Positions 1 to 6,533 are shown, counted from the first letter of the stretch. The stretch is DNA of 6,673 nucleotides from an uncultured Bacilli bacterium (GCA_947627805.1 CANQXB010000054.1:1-6673); one strand, 5' to 3'. The notes: generated by a model not told the origin, from the letters alone. Made by a program: numbers and translations.

Positions 1-132
1 TTAAAATAGTCATTTCCCGGTTTATTTTAAAAATGTAAAAACAACGCATATTTATCACCATCTTCATTATATAACAATCAATTTAAATAAATTGTCAGTT
101 TATGTCGAGTGATAAACAAATTTATTCATCTA

Positions 133-681
133 TTAATTATGACATTGTTTTCCTAATTCATCAGACATGACAAATTTAATATCTATTTCGCCAGTTTTTA
201 AAGAAAAATTCAATATGTCATCCTTTATTTTAATACTTTTCTTTTTCTTATTAGATAGATTATTAAAATTATCATTTATTATCACTTTATGAAGATCAAA
301 TAATGTTAAACTTTTATCAAGAGTTTCATTTAAATAATAATTCCTGGCATTTTCATCTTTTATTGTTAATAATTCAACAATATAAGGCCATGTAATTTTA
401 GAAGATATAATATAATTATTTTTAAAGGCATTATAAAACTCTTGCATTAATTTTAAATTAGTTTCATTAAACTCATCACCATAAATGCTAGTTAATTCTT
501 GAGCCCACTTAGTAATATATTCCTCATTTGTTCCTAACTTTTCCTCCATTTCTTGAAGATGTTTTCCAATTAGCCACTTCATATGTAAATCTTTCCGATT
601 ATTTGTTATAGTTCGCAAAAAACTATTAACTTGGATTTTTTCAATTGTCTCCATCAATTCCCCATATTTTTCTTTATTCAT
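133..681 (-). CDS. DUF1016 N-terminal (YhcG-type) domain protein, lacking the nuclease half
   Basis: This 182-aa cytoplasmic protein matches the N-terminal helical domain of the DUF1016/YhcG family. The match runs from about residue 33 to 134. It contains a WxIGK segment (36-40), a central stretch with N75, L76, M79 and FYNAF (82-86), the ITWPY segment (96-100), and a block resembling the family's ED-EAR-FYL motif (KDENARNYYLNET, 108-120). Full-length family members have roughly 350 residues and end in a PDDEXK-type nuclease domain. Here the protein stops after a Lys-rich linker (145-152) and about 30 unrelated residues, so no nuclease part is present and no catalytic motif is visible. It may be a natural stand-alone version or a truncated gene. 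The start is supported by AGAGGT seven bases upstream of the ATG. The gene lies behind the terminator of the transketolase-like gene and is probably transcribed separately, although no clear promoter was found. Family assignment is fairly secure; function is unknown. Confidence 0.8.
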   Translation of the reverse strand: MNKEKYGELMETIEKIQVNSFLRTITNNRKDLHMKWLIGKHLQEMEEKLGTNEEYITKWAQELTSIYGDEFNETNLKLMQEFYNAFKNNYIISSKITWPYIVELLTIKDENARNYYLNETLDKSLTLFDLHKVIINDNFNNLSNKKKKSIKIKDDILNFSLKTGEIDIKFVMSDELGKQCHN

Positions 682-874
682 TTTTTTACCTCTTTTCTTT
701 CTTTAATTTAAAAAACTTCTTTTTCTCCCTTCACTATATATATTATCTTTTTTTCGTCTATTTCCTTTTTTTCCAAGATAATTTTTTAAAAAAACTTAGA
801 AATATGTAAAATTAGACATCAATTAATCTTTAAAATACATTTAATTTACTAAAAATTTAATGTTGTTTGAATGT

Positions 875-912
875 AAAAAAATACACTCTTTAATTTATAA
901 AAAGTGTATTTT
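875..912 (-). terminator. Intrinsic terminator of the transketolase-like operon
   Basis: An inverted repeat pairs 878-891 with 899-912 (14 bp with one mismatch, 7-base loop). Read on the minus strand, the second arm runs into seven consecutive T at 881-875. It starts 21 bp after the stop codon of the transketolase-like gene, which is the expected place for its rho-independent terminator. Confidence 0.85.
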
Positions 913-932
913 AAATTATATAATTATTTAAT

Positions 933-2879
933 TTATTTTTTCATTATTTCCATAATATGCGCTTTCATACTATCTAAATCTAAATTATAAGCATTTAATA
1001 ATTCTTCTTTAGTACCACCTAAAATATATTTATCAAGTCCTAAAATATAATCTTTAGTGGTCGCATATTTATACCAAAAGTCTTTACTTCCATATTCTAA
1101 AGTAAATGTTTTAACATTACTTGGTAATAACATATTTTGATATTTTTCATTTTGCATGGCAAATAACTTACTACTAGGCATCGATACAACCCGAAAATCA
1201 AGGCCATAAGGTGCTAGTTCGGTGGCTAATTTTAAAGCAATAGGTACTTCACTACCCGAAGCAATTATAATAGCATTAGCATCTTCTCTTTCTTTTCGAA
1301 CTCGATAAGCTCCCGCTAAAACATATTTAGGATTAGTATCTTCATTCTTTTTAGAAATCATCCTCCCTACAATAATAGAAGTTGGTTTTTTATAATTCGT
1401 AATTATTTCATAAGTTCCTAATATTTCATTAATATCAGTTGGTCTAAAAGTAATAAGATTAGGAATACTTCTTAAATTATTTAATTCATTTAAAGGATGA
1501 TAACCTAAATATTCATAAGTATTAATAAAAGTATCTTCGGTAAAGATATACGTAATATCTAAATTATTAAGACTAGCTACTTTAATAAATGGCTCTAAGA
1601 TACTTTCATTAATTAAAGAAGTACTAATAAACATTTTAAATCCTAAACTAGCAAGACCTAAAGAAACACTCCCCATAGCGAGTATTCTTTCCCCAAATAG
1701 AATATTCCGACCATCTTTATTTTCTTTAGTCATATAATTAGTATTATTAATTAAAGCACGATTATAAAAGAAATTATCATTACTACCAGAAAGAATAAAA
1801 GGACTTTTGGCGGCGATTAAATTAAATATTTTACTATTACTTAAAATTAATTCTTCTTCATAATTATCATTTATTTTAATATTTTCACTTTTAAAACTAA
1901 CATTAACACGACCTAATTCTAAGAAATCAATAATTTCATTAACTTTTTTATTACTTTCATAACTTTCTTTTAATTCATGCCATCTTGTTAAAGGTTTAGT
2001 AAGTCTTTTCCCTAGTTCTTCTTTTATTTCCATTTTAACTTCTTCTAAAGTAGCAAAAGCCGAAGGAATACCATATTCACTTCTTAAAACTTCCATATTA
2101 TCTTTTTCAAGAGGTAGCTCGGAAAAATATTCTTCATCTTCTTTATCTTTAATATTAACTAAAATAACCGTTGCTCTTTTATTTCCCTTAGCATCATCAA
2201 TCGCATCATCAATGGCACTTATATTATCATTTATAACATCTAAATCAATATTTAAAGCCATTAAACGGTCCATTAATTCTTCGGTATATACTTCACTCGT
2301 TTTACTATCTTTACTTATATCATCATTAATAATAATATACACTAGCTCTTTTATCTCTTCAGTTGCAACAAATGATAAAGCTTCATAAGAGGTACCACTC
2401 ATAAAATCACTTAATTTACAAATAGCATAAGTTTTGAAATCTAGAAGATTATTCTTTTTATCAATTTCCTTAAGTAAAGAATCTAAATATCTTTTACCTA
2501 AAGCAATTCCTACCGCTTCTCCAACGATATCACCGGCATATAATCCTCCCACTTGAACTCCGGGAGTAGCACTGGTTAAAATACCGGGGGTAGGACTATC
2601 TATTCTTTTAAAATCTTTTAAATTATCAATGGTTAAATTTTTAGTAAATAAATAATTGGCCGCATAATAGGTTGGTAAAAATTCATTATTAACTAAAACG
2701 CGATCCCGATTGATATAATTAGGACGATGAATTTCAAACATTAAATGTTTATAATATAAAACATAAAATATTTTAGATGCCGCAATATTCAAAAAAACAT
2801 TACCATGTCCCGATTCCTTAATCATATCTAAACTTAACATCTTTAAATTATTAACTATTAACTTCTCTATTTTACTCAT
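933..2879 (-). CDS. Transketolase-like protein with a degenerate active site (probable pseudoenzyme)
   Basis: The 648-aa product has transketolase length and domain order: PP domain (about 1-310), PYR domain (about 340-510) and C-terminal domain (about 530-648). Fold-level signatures remain: SGHGN (23-27), NRDR (57-60), TPG (97-99 and 105-107), TSYEA (163-167), LRSIPNL (469-475), FRPTD (478-482), ASGSEV (540-545) and RVVSMPSS (563-570). By eye alignment, key functional positions are changed. The GHGS motif is EFLP (66-69). TPGH is TPGI (97-100). The metal/TPP motif GDG is KLS (155-157). The catalytic Glu of REHAM-type motifs is Ile399. The HDSIG..EDGPTH block is 448-460, with no His at either active-site position. 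The substrate-binding Arg of the S-R-K-A segment is Asn348. The His-containing GTHxxHG loop is missing near 243-256. The reading frame is intact and an AGAGG ribosome site precedes the ATG, overlapping the stop of the glycosyltransferase gene 8 bp upstream, so the two are probably translationally coupled. Normal transketolase activity in the pentose phosphate pathway is unlikely; a structural or regulatory role is inference. Confidence 0.85.
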   Translation of the reverse strand: MSKIEKLIVNNLKMLSLDMIKESGHGNVFLNIAASKIFYVLYYKHLMFEIHRPNYINRDRVLVNNEFLPTYYAANYLFTKNLTIDNLKDFKRIDSPTPGILTSATPGVQVGGLYAGDIVGEAVGIALGKRYLDSLLKEIDKKNNLLDFKTYAICKLSDFMSGTSYEALSFVATEEIKELVYIIINDDISKDSKTSEVYTEELMDRLMALNIDLDVINDNISAIDDAIDDAKGNKRATVILVNIKDKEDEEYFSELPLEKDNMEVLRSEYGIPSAFATLEEVKMEIKEELGKRLTKPLTRWHELKESYESNKKVNEIIDFLELGRVNVSFKSENIKINDNYEEELILSNSKIFNLIAAKSPFILSGSNDNFFYNRALINNTNYMTKENKDGRNILFGERILAMGSVSLGLASLGFKMFISTSLINESILEPFIKVASLNNLDITYIFTEDTFINTYEYLGYHPLNELNNLRSIPNLITFRPTDINEILGTYEIITNYKKPTSIIVGRMISKKNEDTNPKYVLAGAYRVRKEREDANAIIIASGSEVPIALKLATELAPYGLDFRVVSMPSSKLFAMQNEKYQNMLLPSNVKTFTLEYGSKDFWYKYATTKDYILGLDKYILGGTKEELLNAYNLDLDSMKAHIMEIMKK

Positions 2880-2887
2880 ATAAACCT

Positions 2888-4012
2888 CTACTTACTAATT
2901 AAATTATATATTTTTTCCACAGCTTTATTGTTATTTAATTTTTTTAATCTATCAGCAGTTCTATCTAAGATAAAGGGGTAATTTTCTAATCTTAATAAGA
3001 CTTTTTTAAATCCCCAAATACTGCGAACTTTTAAACCATATCTTTTCCTCGTTACAAACCTGGCATTATATTTTTCTTGACCTCCAACCCCAGGTACTAA
3101 AAGCATGGGAACCCGCATCTCTAAAGCTTCGGTAACTGTGGCTCCTCCCGGTTTAGATATCACTAGTTCACTTATTTTCATAAGATTTAAAACATCTTTC
3201 GTATAACCTAGAACTAAAATATTTTTTAATTTATTTTTCTTAACATATTCATCACATTTTTCTTTTAATTTTTCATTTTTTCCACAAATAAAGATTATTT
3301 TCTTATCTAAATTTAATTTACAGATAGTTTTAAAATAATCATAATAATACATACTACCTACTGAAGAACCTCCAAAAAATAAATATACTTTTTGATTTTT
3401 CTTAACATCATATCTTTTCCATATAACTTCTTCACTATCTAAATTTTTAATTTTTTCAATATTTAAAGGTAATCCATAAGGAAATATTTTTTTAGCTTCA
3501 ACTCCCCTTTTAATTAATTCTTCTTTGACGACTTCATTACCTACTATAAAACCATCTTCCGAATTTTTATTTTTAATCCAACATTCATGAGGACGATAAT
3601 CCGTAATAATCGTATATAATTTAGGATTAATTAAACCTAATTTTTTATAATAAGTAATTATATTACTGGCATAAAAATGGGTCGATATAACAACTTGAGG
3701 GTCATAATCCACAATTAAATTTCTTAAAGTTTCATTATCATAACTTTTTTTAGCAATCATATTATGCGTTAAAGTAGATAATTTATGATCCATAAGTTCA
3801 TAACAAAAGTCAAATATTAAAGCGGGACGATATTTACCCACAAAGTCCATTACTTTAACTCCTATGCGACCTAAAAAATTACCATAGTCGGTAATATCAA
3901 TGGTATTAACGTCTAAAGTAGCATCATTTTTAATATAATTAGCCACATATTCCGCAATAGCTTTATGACCAGAACCATAACGAGCATATAATACTAAAAC
4001 TTTCTTCTTCAT
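2888..4012 (-). CDS. GT28 (MGDG synthase/UgtP-like) diacylglycerol glycosyltransferase
   Basis: The 374-aa protein belongs to the MGDG synthase/MurG-like glycosyltransferases, GT-B fold, family 28. The N-terminal acceptor domain has the Gly-rich loop GSGH (13-16), an STHF segment (110-113) and ITDYRPHECW (136-145), the counterpart of the TDF...H..W segment in B. subtilis UgtP. The C-terminal nucleotide-sugar domain has FFGGSSVGS (212-220), ICGKNEKLK (242-250), KPGGATVTEA (287-296) and GQEKYNARF (311-319), closely resembling UgtP KPGG..LTEA and GQEK.NA.F. The length is close to that of UgtP (about 380 aa). By family, it transfers sugar from a UDP-sugar to diacylglycerol at the inner membrane face, making glycolipids and possibly lipoteichoic-acid anchors; Glc versus Gal cannot be told. 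AGAGGG lies nine bases upstream of the ATG. It follows the small membrane-protein gene by 54 bp and precedes the transketolase-like gene by 8 bp. In B. subtilis, UgtP also restrains FtsZ, which is noteworthy next to a putative division inhibitor. The symbol ugtP is withheld because orthology is not proven. Confidence 0.9.
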   Translation of the reverse strand: MKKKVLVLYARYGSGHKAIAEYVANYIKNDATLDVNTIDITDYGNFLGRIGVKVMDFVGKYRPALIFDFCYELMDHKLSTLTHNMIAKKSYDNETLRNLIVDYDPQVVISTHFYASNIITYYKKLGLINPKLYTIITDYRPHECWIKNKNSEDGFIVGNEVVKEELIKRGVEAKKIFPYGLPLNIEKIKNLDSEEVIWKRYDVKKNQKVYLFFGGSSVGSMYYYDYFKTICKLNLDKKIIFICGKNEKLKEKCDEYVKKNKLKNILVLGYTKDVLNLMKISELVISKPGGATVTEALEMRVPMLLVPGVGGQEKYNARFVTRKRYGLKVRSIWGFKKVLLRLENYPFILDRTADRLKKLNNNKAVEKIYNLISK

Positions 4013-4041
4013 TATTTTCTACCCTCTTATTAATTATAAAA

Positions 4042-4082
4042 CAAATAAGAAAATAAAACAATGAATTTACTCATTCATTGTT
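4042..4082 (-). terminator. Hairpin with T-rich tail after the small membrane-protein gene
   Basis: Arms 4057-4066 and 4073-4082 (AACAATGAAT / ATTCATTGTT) pair perfectly over 10 bp with a 6-base loop that includes the stop codon at 4067-4069. On the minus strand a T-rich but interrupted tail follows (4056-4042). The stem is AT-rich, so termination may be partial and let some transcripts continue into the glycosyltransferase and transketolase-like genes. It could act as an attenuator or 3'-end stabiliser instead. Confidence 0.5.
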
Positions 4083-4210
4083 ATAATATTGTTATTATTA
4101 TTTTGTAGCTCATTTAAATAAGCAAATCTTATTTCCAGGAGTAATACTCCAAAAATAATAACGGCATAAAATAAAATTAAGCCTCCAAAATGCATCAAAT
4201 TCTTTTTCAT
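4067..4210 (-). CDS. Small single-pass membrane protein divergent from lexA; candidate SOS division inhibitor
   Basis: A 47-codon reading frame begins MKKNLMHFGG and ends IITMNE. It has a basic N-terminus (K2, K3), one hydrophobic segment at about 7-25 (LILFYAVIIFGVLLL) and a polar, Asn-rich tail (five Asn in a row at 37-41, no Lys). The charge pattern predicts N-in/C-out topology. The gene looks real: AAGGAG (4220-4225) lies nine bases upstream of the ATG, exactly as for lexA. A well-formed extended -10 promoter precedes it and a hairpin follows. Its promoter contains one of two LexA-like boxes in the divergent region. In Bacillus and Listeria (yneA) and Staphylococcus (sosA), the gene divergent from lexA encodes a small SOS-induced membrane protein that blocks cell division. 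Position, topology and operator support the same role here. No LysM domain is present and no sequence identity to YneA or SosA is claimed. Existence as a gene is likely; the function is inference. Confidence 0.75.
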   Translation of the reverse strand: MKKNLMHFGGLILFYAVIIFGVLLLEIRFAYLNELQNNNNNIITMNE

Positions 4211-4237
4211 AAAATATCACTCCTTCTTTCTAAATTA

Positions 4238-4266
4238 AGAATATCAAAACATAAGTTTGTTTTCAA
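4238..4266 (-). promoter_or_regulatory. Promoter of the small membrane-protein operon
   Basis: On the minus strand: -35 TTGAAA (4266-4261, 5/6), a 17-bp spacer, and an extended -10 TGA-TATTCT (TG at 4246-4245, hexamer 4243-4238). The expected transcript start near 4231 leaves about 20 nt of leader containing the AAGGAG site. A LexA-like box fills the spacer, so a bound repressor would block RNA polymerase. Confidence 0.7.
4247..4259. promoter_or_regulatory. Putative LexA box 1 (small-protein promoter)
   Basis: AAACATAAGTTTG has the palindromic arms AAAC/GTTT separated by four bases, the geometry of the Gram-positive LexA box (GAAC-N4-GTTC and relaxed GAAC-N4-GTTT forms). It lies wholly inside the -35/-10 spacer of the minus-strand promoter. 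It matches the second box at 4294-4306 in 11 of 13 positions, differing only in the A/T centre. LexA binding is inference. Confidence 0.65.
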
Positions 4267-4293
4267 GAGTAAAAATAATTTTTTATAAATTTT

Positions 4294-4306
4294 AAACATT
4301 TGTTTG
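4294..4306. promoter_or_regulatory. Putative LexA box 2 (lexA autoregulation)
   Basis: AAACATTTGTTTG overlaps the first three bases of the lexA -35 hexamer (4304-4309), a normal position for autorepression. It shares the pattern AAACATwwGTTTG with the box at 4247-4259. An imperfect copy of its right part (CATTGTTTGA, 4308-4317) follows directly and may be a weak half-site. Confidence 0.7.
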
Positions 4307-4332
4307 ACATTGTTTGATAAATGTAGTAAAAT
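4304..4332 (+). promoter_or_regulatory. lexA promoter
   Basis: A perfect -35 TTGACA (4304-4309), a 17-bp spacer and -10 TAAAAT (4327-4332, 5/6) form a strong sigma-A-type promoter. Transcription should start near 4339, just before the ribosome site at 4341-4346. The LexA-like box overlaps the -35. Confidence 0.85.
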
Positions 4333-4340
4333 GAAATTAC

Positions 4341-4346
4341 AAGGAG
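4341..4346 (+). promoter_or_regulatory. lexA ribosome binding site that decides the start
   Basis: AAGGAG abuts an in-frame ATG at 4347 with no spacing, so that ATG cannot be used efficiently. The next in-frame ATG, at 4356, lies nine bases downstream, which is ideal. It gives a 207-aa protein starting MKLAELTPRQ, as in typical LexA proteins. The three codons 4347-4355 are therefore leader. Confidence 0.85.
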
Positions 4347-4355
4347 ATGAAGATT

Positions 4356-4979
4356 ATGAAATTAGCTGAATTAACACCAAGACAAAATGATATTATGGAT
4401 TTTGTTAAAAAGTATACTGCTGAACATGGGTATCCCCCTGCAATAAGAGAAATTTGTAAAGGAGTTGGCTTAAGTAGTCCTGCCACAGTCTTCGTTCATT
4501 TAAAAAACTTAGAAAACTTAGGTTATATTAGAACTACTAGTAATAAGTTTAGAACTATCGAAATATTATGTGAAAATGAATACTTACCTACTAATGAAGA
4601 TATTGTTAAAGTACCTCTTTTAGGTAAAGTAACGGCAGGAAGTCCTATTACAGCAATTGAGCAACCAAATGAATTTTTTGAAATACCGGCTTCTTTAGTT
4701 CCAGCGGCCGCCACTATTTTTACTCTTCATGTTAGTGGTGAAAGTATGATTAATGCGGGTATCTTTGATGGAGATTATGTTATTGTTCAAAAACAAAGCA
4801 CAGCCAAAAATGGCGATATTGTAGTAGCCATGACCATGGAAAATGAAGCTACTATTAAAACATTCTACAAAGAAAATGGTCATATAAGATTACAACCAGA
4901 AAATGATACAATGGAACCAATTATTTTAGATAACTGTGTTATTCTTGGTAAAGCCATTGGTTTATATCGAAAGTTCTAA
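4356..4979 (+). CDS. lexA: LexA repressor (SOS regulator, self-cleaving)
   Basis: The 207-aa protein is a complete LexA: dimeric repressor of DNA-damage genes, inactivated by RecA-stimulated self-cleavage. The N-terminal winged helix-turn-helix (about 1-70) contains LTPRQ (6-10), GYPPAIREI (25-33), the recognition region GLSSPATVFVHLKNLENLGYI (38-58) and RTIEI (66-70). The S24 peptidase-like C-terminal domain has the cleavage dipeptide A94-G95 in VTAGSPI, the nucleophile S130 in SGESM and the general base K168 in ATIKTF, so the cleavage machinery looks intact. The start at 4356 is chosen from ribosome-site spacing. The gene stands alone, divergent from the small membrane-protein operon, under a promoter whose -35 overlaps a LexA-like box, and it is closed by a terminator 17 bp after the stop. 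The recognition helix should favour a box looser than GAAC-N4-GTTC if the AAAC-N4-GTTT pair is the real operator. Identification is very secure. Confidence 0.97.
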   Translation: MKLAELTPRQNDIMDFVKKYTAEHGYPPAIREICKGVGLSSPATVFVHLKNLENLGYIRTTSNKFRTIEILCENEYLPTNEDIVKVPLLGKVTAGSPITAIEQPNEFFEIPASLVPAAATIFTLHVSGESMINAGIFDGDYVIVQKQSTAKNGDIVVAMTMENEATIKTFYKENGHIRLQPENDTMEPIILDNCVILGKAIGLYRKF

Positions 4980-4996
4980 TAAAATATTTTAAAAAC

Positions 4997-5036
4997 AAAA
5001 AAGATATTTGAGGTTAATTTCTTAAATATCTTTTTT
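4997..5036. terminator. Two-way terminator between lexA and the surface-protein gene
   Basis: A 16-bp stem pairs 4997-5012 with 5021-5036 (one G-T pair, 8-base loop). Six T lie at 5031-5036 on the plus strand and six T opposite 4997-5002 on the minus strand, so it can end both convergent genes: lexA (stop at 4977-4979) and the surface-protein gene (stop at 5055-5057). Confidence 0.88.
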
Positions 5037-5054
5037 ATATACTCTATTATTTTT

Positions 5055-6467
5055 TTAAGTTGTATGAATTATAAATGGATTTTCAGTATTACCTTCTCCA
5101 GTTAAAGCTATAATTGGTGATATATAGAAGACGGGACGAATATAAGCCGTCCGGCTCATCCAGTCACCGGATAATCCTCCGTCACCTCTTACCTTATACA
5201 CCCAATACCACGAATAATTGAGACCTTGCCTCGTCATCGTAAACTCATTACGCCAAGGATTACCTACCCACCCATGACGAGCCTCCAGCCATTCGTCGGC
5301 ATTCGAATAGTCAGTGGCATACATTAAACCTATTTTGCTTGCATCTGTATGCGATGATGTTGGTTCTGCTATTGCTCGTGGCCAATCAGGTTGGTCAGCA
5401 TTATACCAACTATGACTTAATATTATTGAATCCCATGTTGTTCCATTTTCCCATTTACTTATTGCATCAGGTAAGAATGTTTCATTTAAATATTTTTTCA
5501 TATCTGAATCATCCCATGTACATTTGTCAATTCCATCTACTATACATTCTGATGAGGTATATTTACTATTCCATATTTGTTCTGTACTTGATGGGACAGC
5601 TTTGATTATCTTTAATGAATTGGCTGGTAAATTGATTGTATTATCATCTTCACTAGTCATGCCTATTATTCTGTACATATAATCTTCTGGAGTATCTAAA
5701 CATTTTTCAGTATCATCTGTTCCAAAGCAAATATAGTTATTGGATACTTCATCATTTGTTCCTATAAATCGGTACATCCCTGATTGTTCTTTAAATGTGT
5801 CTCCTCCTTTTTCTAGTAATAATGCTAAATTTGGATGTGGTATTTCACAGGCAAAGTTATCGATATTGATACTTATATTTAAACTTGTCCCTGCTAAATC
5901 ACTTTGGTCACTTTCTTGATTGGTAAATTTTAAATAGGCTTTGATTGGGTCTATACTATCATTATCTAAATTAAACTTGAATGTATATTTGGTTGTTTCT
6001 TCTGATAAGTCATATGTATTACTTGTACTTCCTTGTTTTACTACTAATACTAAATCATTGGTTTGAAGAAATTCTTGCATGTCTCCATCTAAACTTATAT
6101 TTATATCAGCACTACATATATATTTCTCTGTTATTGTTCCTGTTTTCGTCAGGGTTCCTATATTTTGAGTTCCATTTTCTTCTTTTTCTTCATAGTTCTT
6201 ATTACTTGCAGTTGTTCCATAATATGGAGTACCTATTTTATCCTCGGTCATATCACTGACATCTAAATTAATATGATAATTAGCTATTCCGCCACTTAAG
6301 GTTATTTCATTTTGTTCTCCTGTTGTTATTTCTACATTAGTTGTTGTTTCTTCTCCTTCTATTTGTAAACTAAAGAAAGCATATGTTGTTCCTACCACTA
6401 CTAATATTAAAGTAATAATTATGATTATACTACTTATTAAGATTTTTCTTTTTTCTTTTTCATTCAT
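5055..6467 (-). CDS. Exported, membrane-anchored surface protein with SipW/TasA-like N-terminus and DUF6273-like C-terminus
   Basis: This 470-aa protein has a basic start (K4, K6, R7, K8) and one hydrophobic stretch at about 9-27 followed by VGTTYAFFS (25-33), resembling the signal region of TasA/camelysin-type proteins. Whether it is cleaved or stays as an anchor is unclear. Residues 40-210 are Thr/Asn/Ser/acidic-rich and probably beta-stranded (NISLDGDM, 123-130; LNISINID, 196-203). A second region (about 229-470) contains MYRFIG (231-236), YMYRIIGM (263-270), LKIIKA (285-290), many Trp, GLMYATDYSNA (380-390) and a closing IRPVFYISP...LTGEGNTENPFII (443-467). That ending recalls the RPV-(F/L)-YL...GDG..NPY pattern of large exported paralog families (DUF6273-like) in gut Bacillota. 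Six Cys could form disulfides. AAAGGAG (6479-6485) lies 11 bases upstream of the ATG. The promoter carries a G9 tract in its spacer, suggesting on/off expression. Codons for about residues 356-446 are far GC-richer than the rest. Function is unknown; surface exposure is likely. Confidence 0.8.
   Translation of the reverse strand: MNEKEKRKILISSIIIIITLILVVVGTTYAFFSLQIEGEETTTNVEITTGEQNEITLSGGIANYHINLDVSDMTEDKIGTPYYGTTASNKNYEEKEENGTQNIGTLTKTGTITEKYICSADINISLDGDMQEFLQTNDLVLVVKQGSTSNTYDLSEETTKYTFKFNLDNDSIDPIKAYLKFTNQESDQSDLAGTSLNISINIDNFACEIPHPNLALLLEKGGDTFKEQSGMYRFIGTNDEVSNNYICFGTDDTEKCLDTPEDYMYRIIGMTSEDDNTINLPANSLKIIKAVPSSTEQIWNSKYTSSECIVDGIDKCTWDDSDMKKYLNETFLPDAISKWENGTTWDSIILSHSWYNADQPDWPRAIAEPTSSHTDASKIGLMYATDYSNADEWLEARHGWVGNPWRNEFTMTRQGLNYSWYWVYKVRGDGGLSGDWMSRTAYIRPVFYISPIIALTGEGNTENPFIIHTT
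5131..5400. other. GC-rich island within the surface-protein gene
   Basis: By hand count about 48% of these 270 bases are G or C, against about 27% in the adjacent 60 bases (5461-5520) and similarly low values elsewhere in the window. The island encodes roughly residues 356-446, the Trp- and Arg-rich part of the C-terminal domain. The reading frame is unbroken. This suggests a segment imported by recombination or gene conversion, though strong protein-level constraint (Trp, Gly, Arg, Pro, Ala codons) contributes to the GC. Confidence 0.65.
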
Positions 6468-6533
6468 AAAATTCTTCTCTCCTTTTTGTTAATAACTTAA
6501 CCATTCTATAATCTTCTATCTATTGATACTTTT

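Noticed and set aside
1..132. Possible gene remnant left of the DUF1016 gene (minus-strand frames reading NEDGDKYALFLHF then stop, and a 22-codon frame open to the edge)
   Set aside because: The frames are too short, have no ribosome site, and cannot be matched to a family or to the missing nuclease domain.
682..874. Search for a promoter or small RNA before the DUF1016 gene
   Set aside because: GATAAT- and TTGGAA-like hexamers exist but are 23 bp apart, and no structured element was visible.
4033..4061. TATAAT with a weak TTGTTT upstream as a separate promoter for the glycosyltransferase gene
   Set aside because: The transcript would begin near 4026, inside the AGAGGG ribosome site, and the -35 matches only three of six bases.
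4307..4324. Inverted repeat ACATT-N8-AATGT between -35 and -10 of lexA as another operator
   Set aside because: The arms are short and the spacing does not match a LexA box; such repeats are common in AT-rich DNA.
4347..4355. Upstream ATG adding three residues to LexA
   Set aside because: The AAGGAG site touches this ATG with no spacing; the ATG at 4356 has a nine-base spacing and gives the usual LexA N-terminus.
4704..4711. GCGGCCGC octamer (NotI-type site) within lexA
   Set aside because: It is a chance result of Ala codons in the frame; nothing suggests a cloning scar or functional site.
4523..4883. Two minus-strand reading frames of 62-63 codons opposite lexA
   Set aside because: They lie wholly antisense to a secure LexA gene, have no ribosome site worth noting, and resemble no known protein.
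5339..6259. Two plus-strand frames of 88-92 codons opposite the surface-protein gene
   Set aside because: They are rich in Leu, Tyr, Ile and Phe, as expected from the reverse of an AT-rich coding strand, and lack supporting start signals.
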